The translations under genes and the position numbers were made by a program. DNA of 64,000 nt from UBA8514 sp034933685 (GTDB lineage Bacteria; Bacillota; Clostridia; Lachnospirales; Anaerotignaceae), in the NCBI GenBank assembly GCA_034933685.1, contig JAYFNB010000045.1, positions 1 through 64,000 of the forward strand, given 5' to 3'. Of this stretch, positions 26,097-35,605 are shown piece by piece. The notes beneath the pieces are model-generated. The model was given only the letters and a program-made list of their open reading frames with translations, did not search any database and was not told where the DNA came from. Numbering within the stretch: position 1 is the first letter of the stretch; every line of letters begins with the position of its first letter.

Positions 26097-28259
26097 AGAG
26101 TTCGAATTTTTTCCAGCTTGTTTAATTGAAAGAGAAATTCTGTTTTTGTTAGGGTCGCATTCTAACACAACGGTGTTAACAATATCCCCAACGCTAAGCA
26201 CTTCTGACGGGTGTTTGATAAATTTGTTACTGCATTGTGAGATATGCACAAGACCATCTTGATGTACGCCAATATCCACAAATACACCGAAGTCAACTAC
26301 ATTTCTAACCGTACCTGTCAGTTCCATTCCTGGCTTTAAATCCTTCATATCCAACACATCAGTGCGTAACATTGGTGCAGGTAGTTCGTCACGAGGGTCG
26401 CGCCCGGGTTTAAGCAGTTCGGTAATTATATCCTTAATGGTTGGAACACCAACACCGCAAATTTCAGCAACCTTTTGTTCACCCAATTTTGCAACTTTAT
26501 CTCTTAATTCAAGTAGGCTATTTTTTTTAACATCATCTTCACTGTATCCGCATAGCTCCAGAAGTTTTTCTGCCGCACCATAGGATTCTGGGTGGACTGA
26601 TGTGTTGTCTAGTATATTTTTGCTTTCTGCAACACGCAAAAAGCCAGCGCACTGAACAAATGCCTTAGGACCAAGTTTTGCAACCTTCTTAAGGGTTTTT
26701 CTGTCTGTAAAAATTCCGTTTTCGTTACGGTAGGCAACTATATTTTTTGCAATTGTTCCGTTAAGACCGGAAACACGGGCAAGAAGTGACGGTGAGGCGG
26801 TATTAAGGTCTACGCCAACACGACCAACACAGTTTTCCACAACGCCTGTAAGAGTTTCACCAAGCTGTGCCTGTGGCATATCGTGCTGATACTGCCCAAC
26901 TCCAATGGATTTCGGGTCAATTTTAACAAGCTCTGCAAGAGGGTCTTGCAATCTTCTTGCTATGGAAACAGCAGAGCGAAGAGAAACGTCATATTCTGGG
27001 AACTCTTCTGCACCAAGCTTTGAGGCAGAGTATACAGATGCACCAGCCTCGTTTACCATCATATAACCAACAGATGGCATGTCTTTAATAAGCTCGGATA
27101 TAAAAATTTCGGATTCCTTTGAAGCAGTCCCGTTGCCTATAGCAATTACCTCGATTTTATGTTTATCAATAAGCTGTTTCAGCTTTTTTGATGCTTCTTC
27201 TTTTTTGTTTGCAGGTGGAGTAGGGTAAACAACTGTAGTGTCCAACACCATGCCAGTGCCATCTACAACGGCTATTTTGCAACCTGTTCTGTAGGCAGGG
27301 TCAAATCCCATAGTCACCTTGTTTTTAACAGGTGACTGCATAAGCAATGGCTCAAGGTTTAAGGCAAACATGCTAATTGCTTGCTGTGAAGCTGTGTCGG
27401 TTAACTGATTTCTTATTTCACGCTCTATTGATGGGAAAATAAGTCGTTTATAGGAATCCTCAATGGCTGTGTTTACAAAATCAGTGGAAATACTTCCTTG
27501 TTTTAATGCAATTCGTCGCATGATGTCAAGGGCACTTTCAGCATCAACTTCTACAGACACTTTCAAAAAATCCTCTCGCTCGCCACGATTTATGGCTAGG
27601 ATTCGGTGGCTTGGAAGTTTTGCAATTGCCTCACTGAAATCATAATATAGTCGGTAAACGCTGTCCTCTTCAGTTGTTCCTTTAGACGTAAGAATACCTT
27701 TTTTAGTAAAAAGCACGCGAAGCTTACTGCGAATTTCAGCATTGTCAGATATATCCTCTGCGATAATGTCTGAAGCACCATTAAGGGCATCTTCTACAGT
27801 TTCAACGCCTTTTTCAGTATCAATATAAGGCATTGCAAGTTCTTCAATAGTTCCTATTTTAAGGGTTTGGGCGAAAAGCAGTGTTGCAAGTGGTTCAAGA
27901 CCCTTTTCACGAGCCATTGTTCCACGGGTTCTTCGTTTTTGTTTATAGGGTCTATAAATATCTTCCAGAGCGGCAAGAGTTTCAGCATTTTCAATATTCA
28001 ACACAAGCTCATCGGTGAGCTTCCCTTGGGTTTCAATGGAAGAAATAATTTCGCTGCGGCGTTTGTCAAGACCACGCAGGTAGTTCAGGCGTTCCTCAAG
28101 TTGTCGAAGAATTTGGTCATCCATTGTTCCCGTAAGTTCCTTGCGGTAGCGTGCAATAAAAGGGATTGTGTTGCCTTCATCAATTAAGGTTATGACGTTT
28201 TCTACATGGGTTAGGTTAAGATTAAGCTCTTTAGCTAAAATATTAATTATTTTTGTCAT
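26094..28259 (-). CDS. tex: Tex family RNA-binding protein (YhgF)
   Basis: A 721-aa protein with the standard Tex domain order. It has a helical N-terminal region, a YqgF/RuvX-like domain (from about residue 320: TMGFDPAYRTGCKIAVVDG), helix-hairpin-helix repeats (VDLNTASPSLLARVSGLNG) and a C-terminal S1 RNA-binding domain (about 645-717). Tex acts in transcription and RNA metabolism; its biochemical role is not fully settled. AAAGGAGTG precedes ATG 28259. It is convergent with eno and divergent from recQ; its stop codon lies in the palindrome cluster. Confidence 0.95.
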   Translation of the reverse strand: MTKIINILAKELNLNLTHVENVITLIDEGNTIPFIARYRKELTGTMDDQILRQLEERLNYLRGLDKRRSEIISSIETQGKLTDELVLNIENAETLAALEDIYRPYKQKRRTRGTMAREKGLEPLATLLFAQTLKIGTIEELAMPYIDTEKGVETVEDALNGASDIIAEDISDNAEIRSKLRVLFTKKGILTSKGTTEEDSVYRLYYDFSEAIAKLPSHRILAINRGEREDFLKVSVEVDAESALDIMRRIALKQGSISTDFVNTAIEDSYKRLIFPSIEREIRNQLTDTASQQAISMFALNLEPLLMQSPVKNKVTMGFDPAYRTGCKIAVVDGTGMVLDTTVVYPTPPANKKEEASKKLKQLIDKHKIEVIAIGNGTASKESEIFISELIKDMPSVGYMMVNEAGASVYSASKLGAEEFPEYDVSLRSAVSIARRLQDPLAELVKIDPKSIGVGQYQHDMPQAQLGETLTGVVENCVGRVGVDLNTASPSLLARVSGLNGTIAKNIVAYRNENGIFTDRKTLKKVAKLGPKAFVQCAGFLRVAESKNILDNTSVHPESYGAAEKLLELCGYSEDDVKKNSLLELRDKVAKLGEQKVAEICGVGVPTIKDIITELLKPGRDPRDELPAPMLRTDVLDMKDLKPGMELTGTVRNVVDFGVFVDIGVHQDGLVHISQCSNKFIKHPSEVLSVGDIVNTVVLECDPNKNRISLSIKQAGKNSNS

Positions 28260-28369
28260 ACTGACACTCCTTTGTACAGTTTATATGTTTAGTATACCAT
28301 AAAACGGTGGTTAGGTTAAACTAATTGTGATATACTTTAATACAAAAACAGGAGCATGAAAGTTAACTT

Positions 28370-29860
28370 ATGGATAAATATGAAGTTATAAATAAATACT
28401 TTGGCTATCATTCTTTTCGTGAGGGGCAAGAGCAGATAGTTGACGCAATTTTAATGGAAAAAGATGCCCTTGGAATAATGCCTACGGGTGCAGGAAAAAG
28501 CCTATGTTTTCAAGTTCCAGCAATGGTTATGGAAGGAATAACATTGGTTATATCTCCTTTGGTTTCGCTTATGAAAGACCAAGTAACATCTCTTGTTGCG
28601 GCTGGTGTTCCTGCGGCATTTTTCAACAGTTCACTTACGGAAAGACAGTATCTTAAAGCACTAGAGTTTGCGTCAGTAGGAAAATACAAAATAATTTATG
28701 TTGCACCAGAAAGACTGCTTACTTCTCGGTTTCAAAATTTTGTACAGAAAGTAAATATTACAATGGTTGCCGTGGATGAAGCACACTGCGTTTCCCAATG
28801 GGGACAAGATTTTAGACCAAGTTATTTGGACATACCTAAATTTGTAGACACGCTTAGAAAGAGACCAATTATAACAGCATTTACAGCAACAGCAACTGCT
28901 AGGGTAAAAGATGATATTGTTAAAATGCTTCGCCTTAACATACCATTACAAGTAATTACAGGTTTTGATAGAAAAAATCTTTATTACGAGGTACGAAAAA
29001 AGCAGAGCAAGAAAAATGAACTTATGGATATTGTTAGAGAGCATAGAAATGAAAGCGGAATCGTTTATTGTACTACACGAAAAAAGGTTGAAGAGGTGTG
29101 CAATCTTCTTAATCAAGAGGGGTTTAAGGCAACAAGGTACCATGCGGGGCTAGAAATACAGGAGCGAAAAGAAAATCAGGAAAAATTTATATATGATAAG
29201 GCGAATATTATGGTTGCTACCAATGCCTTTGGAATGGGCATAGATAAATCTGACGTTCGGTTTGTGGTGCATTTTAATATGCCAAAGGATATTGAAAGCT
29301 ATTACCAAGAGGCAGGACGTGCAGGGCGTGACGGAGAAAGTGCCCAATGCATTTTGCTTTACAGCAGTAACGATGTGGCAACCAATAAATTTTTAATAGA
29401 AAACAGCCGTCAAAATAATGTTATGGATTTAGAAGAAGAAAAAGCAAGACAAAAAATGATGGCAGAGGACTTTCGTAGACTTGAACAAATGAATTTTTAC
29501 TGCCAAACAACAGAGTGCCTGCGTACATATGTGCTTAGGTATTTTGGAGAAATTGTTAAAGAAGGGTGTTCTAACTGCTCTAACTGCTACGAAAAAATAA
29601 CAAAAGAAGAACGCAAAAAGCGCATGATTGCCAGCCTTGACGGAGATTTGCTGAAAGAACTTAAAAGAGTTAGAAAAAAGATTGCGGCAGCACAGGGTGT
29701 ACCTGCCTTTGTTGTGTTTTCGGATGCAACACTTTACGATATGTGCCGGAAGATGCCTAAGAATGATAAAGAATTTTTGGAGGTATCGGGTGTTGGATAC
29801 AAAAAGCTACAGCAATATGGAAGTGATTTTTTAAAGGTTATAAACAAAACAAGACCGTGA
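28370..29860 (+). CDS. RecQ-family ATP-dependent DNA helicase, short form
   Basis: A 496-aa 3'-5' helicase. Walker A MPTGAGKS (about 37-44), Walker B VDEAHCVSQWG, motif VI QEAGRAGRDG, a zinc-binding part (CQTTECLR and GCSNCSNC, about 380-410) and a C-terminal HRDC domain (about 425-490). The winged-helix (RQC) domain that lies between zinc and HRDC domains in classical RecQ (about 600 aa) is missing: only some 20 residues separate the two. It may be a RecQ paralogue with a distinct substrate choice. Divergent from tex. Confidence 0.9.
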   Translation: MDKYEVINKYFGYHSFREGQEQIVDAILMEKDALGIMPTGAGKSLCFQVPAMVMEGITLVISPLVSLMKDQVTSLVAAGVPAAFFNSSLTERQYLKALEFASVGKYKIIYVAPERLLTSRFQNFVQKVNITMVAVDEAHCVSQWGQDFRPSYLDIPKFVDTLRKRPIITAFTATATARVKDDIVKMLRLNIPLQVITGFDRKNLYYEVRKKQSKKNELMDIVREHRNESGIVYCTTRKKVEEVCNLLNQEGFKATRYHAGLEIQERKENQEKFIYDKANIMVATNAFGMGIDKSDVRFVVHFNMPKDIESYYQEAGRAGRDGESAQCILLYSSNDVATNKFLIENSRQNNVMDLEEEKARQKMMAEDFRRLEQMNFYCQTTECLRTYVLRYFGEIVKEGCSNCSNCYEKITKEERKKRMIASLDGDLLKELKRVRKKIAAAQGVPAFVVFSDATLYDMCRKMPKNDKEFLEVSGVGYKKLQQYGSDFLKVINKTRP

Positions 29861-29877
29861 GTAATCACGGTCTTGTT
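29848..29877. terminator. Hairpin between convergent recQ and the redoxin-like gene
   Basis: Perfect 13-bp stem (AACAAGACCGTGA and its complement) with a 4-nt loop, overlapping the recQ stop codon. The T-run is short, so terminator function is likely but not certain. Confidence 0.65.
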
Positions 29878-29883
29878 AGTATG

Positions 29884-30897
29884 TTATCTAGTTTTCAATT
29901 CCTCTAGGCGTGAATTTAATTCTTCAATGTATGTTTCAGCAGATTTAGTTCCTTCAAGTGTTTCACCAACTATTTGCCCATTACTGTCTACAAAAACTGT
30001 TGATGGAACACCCTTTAGATTACTTGTAACCCAGTTTGCAAGGGTTGTATCAAGTTTAATTGTAAGGAATTCTGCACCAGCGTCATTTTTTGCCTTAAGT
30101 GCAGTTGCCTCAGCCTCAGCGGCAGGTGTATCAACAATTGCAGTTATTAAGTTTATCTTTTCAGGCATGCGGGAAGTTGTTTCGTATACCTGTTGTAAAA
30201 CTGCAAATTCGTCAGATTTAGGGTAAGTATTGGTTTGGCTGAAGTTTAAAATAGTTAAGTCGTAGCTTGCAAAAATTGTACTGTCTACTTGTGCACCCTC
30301 AAGGGCAGTTGTGCTAAAGGTAATTGTTTTTGCATATAAATCTTCTTTGGCCGGCAAAAGGGTGTCGTCAAAGGCTTCAGTAGAAACACTGGAGGCAAGT
30401 GCAGGCGCACCATCTAAAATTTCATCATATCTTGTAAGGTCATCACCAGTAAGGGTAGCAAGAGCCTCTTTATGCCCATAGGCAATATAATAGCTGTATT
30501 CACCTTGTTCGGAAAGTTCCTCCGAGTAATTATACTCTCCAAGCAAACTATCCAAAGAGCCATTTTTAAAGTTTTCTGTTTTTGCAACAATAATTTCACA
30601 AATACTGTTTAGACAGTTCATAACAGAGGTTTCTTCGCCGCTGTTAAGGCGTTCCATATCTTCGGTTTTAATATATCCATAAACAATTTCTGCAAAAGTG
30701 TTTTCACTTTTAATTGTAACAGGATAAATATTAGTTTCTTGATAGTCCATCCATTTTTCTGGGGTTGTGTATGTAAGCCCCAATTCCTTAACGGTTACGG
30801 TGCGTTGAATTTTTTGGCTTTCCTCTTTTTTAGAACAGCCTGCAAATGCACCAAGGGTTAAAAAAAGGCACATAATGCCAAGCATAGTTTTTTTCAT
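29884..30897 (-). CDS. Lipoprotein with TlpA/redoxin-like domain lacking both catalytic cysteines
   Basis: A 337-aa protein with a lipoprotein signal peptide (cleavage before C21 in FAGCSKK). It has a ~180-residue domain I do not recognise, and a C-terminal thioredoxin-like domain (about 200-337). In that domain NFSQTNTYPKSDEF (218-231) lines up without gaps on the TlpA motif NFWATWCGPCRAEM, with Thr224 and Lys227 where the two cysteines should be. The cis-proline loop is kept (GVPSTVFVD, 296-304). It would sit on the outer face of the membrane but cannot do thiol exchange; it may bind a partner. AGGAGG precedes the ATG. Confidence 0.8.
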   Translation of the reverse strand: MKKTMLGIMCLFLTLGAFAGCSKKEESQKIQRTVTVKELGLTYTTPEKWMDYQETNIYPVTIKSENTFAEIVYGYIKTEDMERLNSGEETSVMNCLNSICEIIVAKTENFKNGSLDSLLGEYNYSEELSEQGEYSYYIAYGHKEALATLTGDDLTRYDEILDGAPALASSVSTEAFDDTLLPAKEDLYAKTITFSTTALEGAQVDSTIFASYDLTILNFSQTNTYPKSDEFAVLQQVYETTSRMPEKINLITAIVDTPAAEAEATALKAKNDAGAEFLTIKLDTTLANWVTSNLKGVPSTVFVDSNGQIVGETLEGTKSAETYIEELNSRLEELKTR

Positions 30898-31027
30898 GAT
30901 GATTATCCTCCTTAAATTTCAATTTATATAGTCATTATAACCAAGAGCAATTATATATTAAATTAACAAGGGTTGCAAATGAATATTTTGTGAACTGTGG
31001 AATAGAAATATTCTGAGGTGATTTTGT

Positions 31028-31378
31028 ATGATTAAAAATAAAAGAACATACCAGCACAAAAGATATACAACAGCAAAAAAATACTTAGACAACACCCTAG
31101 GTGATAAGAAAGAACGTATGATAGTTAAGCTATATGTAAGTGTATTGATGATTCTGTTTTCGCTTGCAATTGCTAATGTAAATAATCCAAAAGCAGAAAA
31201 ATTGCAGTTAAGCCTTAAAACGGCAATAAGCCAAAGCATAACGGCACAGCAGGCAAAGGAAATAAGCCAAAAAGGTATAGAAAAAATTATGACGTTTAAG
31301 GGGAATGACGTCGCAAAAAAGGTTGAAGACACAGTTGAAGAAGTTTTTTTGCCAAATGATGCAGCTACTGTAAATTAA
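31028..31378 (+). CDS. Small membrane-anchored protein of unknown function
   Basis: A 116-aa protein with a basic N-terminus, one hydrophobic segment (about residues 33-50, VKLYVSVLMILFSLAIANV), and a helical, charged outer part. I do not recognise a family. CTGAGGTGATT precedes ATG 31028 at a good distance, which supports real translation. It is divergent from the redoxin-like gene and 125 bp before the radical-SAM operon. It resembles the anchor half of larger envelope proteins, but no peptidase domain follows. Confidence 0.6.
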   Translation: MIKNKRTYQHKRYTTAKKYLDNTLGDKKERMIVKLYVSVLMILFSLAIANVNNPKAEKLQLSLKTAISQSITAQQAKEISQKGIEKIMTFKGNDVAKKVEDTVEEVFLPNDAATVN

Positions 31379-31503
31379 TTAGTGCAATTATCCTTTCTTT
31401 GGGGTATGATATATAGTAATCGTTTTTTAGGGAAATGCTGATTATTTTTTTGATAACGTTAAATCCGCGTTTTCTTAGATACACCAAAATGGAGGATAAA
31501 TAA

Positions 31504-33357
31504 ATGAAAAATACAATTCCCGACGAAATACTTTTGCAGGTTGAAAAGCCGGCAAGATATGTTGGCCGAGAAGTTAATATGGTAAAAAAAGACCCCAAAA
31601 ATGTAGATATTAGGTTTGCATTTTGCTTTCCAGATGTATACGAGGTTGGCATGAGCCATTTGGGCCTTCAAATATTATACTACTTTCTTAACAGGCGTGA
31701 AGATACTTACTGCGAGAGGGCTTTTTCACCATGGACAGATTTGGAAGAAAAAATGCGTGAAAATAATATTCCGCTTTTTGCCCTTGAAAGTCAAGAGCCA
31801 TTAAGAAATTTTGATTTTGTTGGATTTACATTACAGTATGAGCTTTGTTACACCAACCTTATAAATATGCTGGATATGAGCAATATTCCAGTTTTAAGCA
31901 GTGATAGAACTGACGCAGACCCTATAATAATTTGTGGAGGCTCTTGTGCATATAATCCAGAGCCTTTGGCAGACTTTGTGGATGTTTTTTACCTTGGTGA
32001 AGGTGAGGTGCTTTATGACCAAATATTGGACATGTATAAAGCACACAAAAAAGCAGGTGGAAGCAAGGCAGAATTTTTGGAAAGCCTTTTGGAAATTGAC
32101 GGGTTATACATGCCTAAGTTTTATGACGTAACTTACAAGGAAAATGGTGAAATTGCAAGCTTTCAGCCAAACCATCCTAAGGCACGTAAAATAATTAAAA
32201 AAGTAATTGTTAAGGATATGGATAACGTGTTTTATCCTGAAAAGCAGTTAGTGCCTTTAATTGAGGTAGTACATGACAGGGTTACATTGGAGCTTTTCCG
32301 TGGCTGTATAAGAGGATGTCGTTTTTGCCAAGCAGGTTTTGTTTATCGTCCTGTTAGGGAAAAAACAGCGCCTACACTTTTGGAGCAGGCTAAAAACCTA
32401 GTGAAATGCTCGGGGCATGAGGAAATTTCTCTTATTTCCCTTAGTACTAGCGATTTTACTTGTTTCCCAGAATTAGCAAATGGACTTTTAGATGAATTTA
32501 AAGATAAGCTGGTAAATATTTCACTGCCGTCCCTTAGGATTGACGCTTTTTCAATTGAATTGATGGAGAAAGTGCAAGAGGTAAGAAAAAGCAGCCTTAC
32601 CTTTGCGGCAGAGGCAGGCACGCAACGCCTTAGAAACGTTGTAAACAAAAACCTTACAGAAGAGGTTATACTTGATGGCTGTAAACTTGCTTTTGACGGC
32701 GGATGGACAAAGGTTAAGATGTATTTTATGTTGGGATTGCCAACGGAAACGGAAGAAGATTTGCGTGGAATTGGAGCACTTACAGATAAAATAGTTGAAA
32801 AGTTCTTTGAAATTCCAAAAGAAAACAGACCAAAGCCTGTTACGGTAAATGCCAGTGCATCTTGCTTTGTGCCAAAGCCATTTACACCTTTCCAGTGGGA
32901 CGCACAGGATACCTATGAAAGCTTTGGAGAAAAAGCACGTATTGCAAAAAGAAGCATAACACGCAAACAAGTGCGTTTTACTTACCACAATACAAAAATG
33001 AGTTCCCTTGAAGGTGTTATGGCAAGGGGCGACAGACGAATTGGGGCAGTTATATATAAGGCATGGGAAAATGGTTGTCGTTATGACGGTTGGACGGACA
33101 AGTTTAACTGGGAAGGTTGGACAAAGGCGTTTGAAGAAACTGGCGTTGACCCTGCATTCTATGCCAACCGTGTTAGAAGTTACGATGAGATACTTCCTTG
33201 GGACCATGTTTCTGTTGGTGTGTCACGCCAGTTCTTAATTAACGAAAGAGAAAAAGCATTAAAGGCAGAAGTTACACCAAATTGCAGGCAGGAATGTTCA
33301 AATTGCGGCGCAAAGGCTTTTGGAGGAGGTGTGTGCTATGATGACATACAGGTTTAA
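31504..33357 (+). CDS. TIGR03960-family B12-binding/radical SAM protein
   Basis: A 617-aa protein with an N-terminal cobalamin-binding-like domain (about 25-190) and a radical SAM domain. The [4Fe-4S] motif CIRGCRFC has C268, C272 and C275. A cysteine-rich tail (CRQECSNCGA) closes it. The family is conserved next to a TIGR03936 protein and RNase G in Clostridia, exactly as here; its reaction is not established and tRNA or rRNA modification is only a guess. AAATGGAGGATAAATAA gives a strong RBS for ATG 31504. Confidence 0.88.
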   Translation: MKNTIPDEILLQVEKPARYVGREVNMVKKDPKNVDIRFAFCFPDVYEVGMSHLGLQILYYFLNRREDTYCERAFSPWTDLEEKMRENNIPLFALESQEPLRNFDFVGFTLQYELCYTNLINMLDMSNIPVLSSDRTDADPIIICGGSCAYNPEPLADFVDVFYLGEGEVLYDQILDMYKAHKKAGGSKAEFLESLLEIDGLYMPKFYDVTYKENGEIASFQPNHPKARKIIKKVIVKDMDNVFYPEKQLVPLIEVVHDRVTLELFRGCIRGCRFCQAGFVYRPVREKTAPTLLEQAKNLVKCSGHEEISLISLSTSDFTCFPELANGLLDEFKDKLVNISLPSLRIDAFSIELMEKVQEVRKSSLTFAAEAGTQRLRNVVNKNLTEEVILDGCKLAFDGGWTKVKMYFMLGLPTETEEDLRGIGALTDKIVEKFFEIPKENRPKPVTVNASASCFVPKPFTPFQWDAQDTYESFGEKARIAKRSITRKQVRFTYHNTKMSSLEGVMARGDRRIGAVIYKAWENGCRYDGWTDKFNWEGWTKAFEETGVDPAFYANRVRSYDEILPWDHVSVGVSRQFLINEREKALKAEVTPNCRQECSNCGAKAFGGGVCYDDIQV

Positions 33358-34036
33358 GTTTTCCAAAGGTGAAGAAATTAAGTTTATAGGGCATTTAGAT
33401 ATTGTTCAGGCATTTCAGCGTGCCATTAAACGTGCAGATTTGCCAATTGCATATTCCAATGGTTTTAATCCACACCAGCAAATTGATTTTGCAAGCCCTT
33501 TAAGCCTTGGCTATGTAAGCGAAGGCGAGTACGGAGATTTGAAGCTTACCCAAGACATTGAACCAAAAGAAGTAATGGAGAGATTAAATGCTGTTTTGCC
33601 CGACGGAATGGTTATAAAAGAATTAATTCGTCGAAGAGATGACGTTAAAAATACAATGGCAAGTGTTTCGGCAGGAAGATATAAGGCTTATTTTGACAGC
33701 AGAATTACACCTAAAATGGTTGAAGAAAATTTGGAAAAATATTTTGCAATGAATGAAATAATTGTAATGAAAAAAACAAAAAAGAATTTTAAGGAAACAG
33801 ATGTTAAGCCAGATATATTCCAGCTAATTAATGCTTCTGAATGCGAACAGGCGATTATTGAAATGGTTATTGCGGCTGGAAGCACAAGAAACCTAAAACC
33901 AGAATCTGTGGCAGAAGGTTTTTACAATTTTGTTGGTGTTGAATATAATAAGTTTAAAATAGGCTTTAAGCGTATGGATATTTACATGGTTATGGATGAA
34001 AAGTTAGTTCCACTTACCCACGGAGTTGAATTGTAA
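33338..34036 (+). CDS. TIGR03936-family (DUF2344) radical SAM-associated protein
   Basis: A 232-aa protein that always accompanies the radical SAM protein encoded before it; in some species the two are fused. YRFKFSKGEEIKFIGHLDIVQ opens it, followed by SNGFNPHQQIDFASPLSLG. ATG 33338 is chosen because GGAGGAGGT (33322-33330) is right before it; longer starts run into the upstream gene. It overlaps that gene by 20 nt and its stop shares bases with the next start (TAATG). Function unknown. Confidence 0.87.
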   Translation: MMTYRFKFSKGEEIKFIGHLDIVQAFQRAIKRADLPIAYSNGFNPHQQIDFASPLSLGYVSEGEYGDLKLTQDIEPKEVMERLNAVLPDGMVIKELIRRRDDVKNTMASVSAGRYKAYFDSRITPKMVEENLEKYFAMNEIIVMKKTKKNFKETDVKPDIFQLINASECEQAIIEMVIAAGSTRNLKPESVAEGFYNFVGVEYNKFKIGFKRMDIYMVMDEKLVPLTHGVEL

Positions 34037-35436
34037 TGAAAAGAGTACTTGTAGACTCGTCTATGCACCACACAAGAATTGCGCTTGTGGAAAACGGTGA
34101 ATTGACGGAATTTATATATGAAAGCAAGCTGAACAAAAGCATTGTTGGCAATATTTATGTGGGCAGAGTTATGAGTGTGCATAAGGGTATGCAGGCATGC
34201 TTTATGGACATAGGCGAAGAAAAAAATGCTTACCTTTTATTAGAAAAGGGCAAAAATATTCAGCCCTATAGCCAAATTGCAGTTCAAGTGCAAAAGGATG
34301 CCTCTGGGTTAAAAGGTGCAGGGGTTACAAGCAAAATTTCTTTTACAGGAAAATTTTTGGTACTTATACCCGATGAAAATGGAAACATTGGAATCTCTAA
34401 AAAAATTGTAAATGAAGAAGAACGAGAGAGAATAAAAAATATTGCCCAAGAAGTGCTTCCAGAAGGCTACGGCATTATTATACGTACAGAAGGTTCGGGC
34501 AAGGGCTTAGATGAGTTTAAGGCAGAAGTGGACAGTCTGTATAAAATAAGCCAAGAAGTTATGAGGCAAGCACTCTACAGCAAAGCACCAAGCCTAATTT
34601 TTAGCGAGGCAGACACAACCGTTAAGGCGGCAAGAGATTTGTTCAGCGATGACGTTGATGAAATTGTTCTTAACGACAAAATGGAATACAACCTTATAAA
34701 AGAAGAAACGGTAAACGGAGCTGAGAGAGTTATCTTTTATGACAATCCAGTGCCAATGTTTGAAAACTACTTGGTGGAGAGCCAAGTTGAAAAGATATTC
34801 AATAAAAAAGTTTGGCTTAAATGTGGTGGATTTTTAATAATTGAACAAACAGAGGCTTGTGTTGTTATTGATGTAAATACTGGTAAATTTACAGGCAAAA
34901 AGAACTTTCAGGAAACTGTACTTAAAGCTAACCTTGAGGCGGCGGTGGAAATTGCTAAGCAGCTTCGCCTTAGAAATCTTTCCGGCATGATAATAATTGA
35001 TTTTATTGACATGAAAGAAGAGGAAAGCAAAAAGCAGTTACAGCGTACCCTTGAGCGTGCCGTTAAAAAAGACCGGATTAAAACAACTGTTGTAGGCATG
35101 ACAGAGCTGGGTCTTATGCAAATGACACGGAAAAAAACCAGTATTCCTGTGGTTGCAAGGCTTACAACACAATGCCAATGCTGTAAGGGTAACGGCTATG
35201 TGCAAAGCTTTGAGTATATTTCGGGTAAAATACGCCGTGAAGTTATTTCTATTTTTACCCAAACTGTTTTTAATGAAGTAACAATTTCCTCCAGCAGACG
35301 TGTGCTTAAAGCGTTTGTAGGGGAAAATGATGAAAACAAGAAGGAAATTGAAGGGCAGTTTGGTAAAAAAATTATTTTAAAAGAAATAGAAACGGCGGCA
35401 CACAGCTATTACGAAATTGACAGACGATGTGTTTGA
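34036..35436 (+). CDS. rng: Ribonuclease E/G family protein
   Basis: A 466-aa protein of RNase G size. It has an N-terminal S1-like part with GNIYVGRVMSVHKGMQACFMDIG, a catalytic DNase I-like region containing DVNTGKFTGKKNF with FIDM as the likely metal site, and the zinc-link motif CQCCKGNGY near residue 380. It would cut 5'-monophosphate RNAs, including rRNA and mRNA. It is translationally coupled to the gene before it. In many relatives rplU follows; here purM does. Confidence 0.93.
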   Translation: MKRVLVDSSMHHTRIALVENGELTEFIYESKLNKSIVGNIYVGRVMSVHKGMQACFMDIGEEKNAYLLLEKGKNIQPYSQIAVQVQKDASGLKGAGVTSKISFTGKFLVLIPDENGNIGISKKIVNEEERERIKNIAQEVLPEGYGIIIRTEGSGKGLDEFKAEVDSLYKISQEVMRQALYSKAPSLIFSEADTTVKAARDLFSDDVDEIVLNDKMEYNLIKEETVNGAERVIFYDNPVPMFENYLVESQVEKIFNKKVWLKCGGFLIIEQTEACVVIDVNTGKFTGKKNFQETVLKANLEAAVEIAKQLRLRNLSGMIIIDFIDMKEEESKKQLQRTLERAVKKDRIKTTVVGMTELGLMQMTRKKTSIPVVARLTTQCQCCKGNGYVQSFEYISGKIRREVISIFTQTVFNEVTISSSRRVLKAFVGENDENKKEIEGQFGKKIILKEIETAAHSYYEIDRRCV

Positions 35437-35486
35437 AAACAATACTGAAATTTTTGTAAACGATATGCAGTGAAAGTGTGGTTTAC

Positions 35487-35515
35487 TTGACTTTTGCAGG
35501 GGTATATGATACAAA
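35487..35515 (+). promoter_or_regulatory. Possible promoter of the purMND operon
   Basis: TTGACT at 35487-35492, a 17-bp spacer and TACAAA at 35510-35515. The -10 is a modest match. Confidence 0.4.
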
Positions 35516-35548
35516 TAAAAGTAGTGTATATATAGAGGAACAAAAACC

Positions 35549-35573
35549 GACCATATGGCTGCGCCACGTGGTC
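35549..35573 (+). terminator. Hairpin in the purM leader (possible attenuator)
   Basis: GACCATATGG and CCACGTGGTC pair with one mismatch and one G-U around a 5-nt loop, followed by TTTAAT. It lies between the predicted purM promoter and the purM RBS. It could end transcripts from rng or act as an attenuator; no known purine riboswitch motif was found. Confidence 0.4.
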
Positions 35574-35605
35574 TTTAATATCATTATCTAAGGAGGATTA
35601 CAGTA

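Noticed and set aside
32551..33207. 218-codon open frame on the minus strand
   Set aside because: It lies wholly opposite the conserved radical SAM gene, has no RBS, and its protein has no recognisable pattern.
35516..35605. Possible purine or PRPP riboswitch before purM
   Set aside because: The conserved core motifs of these riboswitches could not be found; only a simple hairpin is visible.
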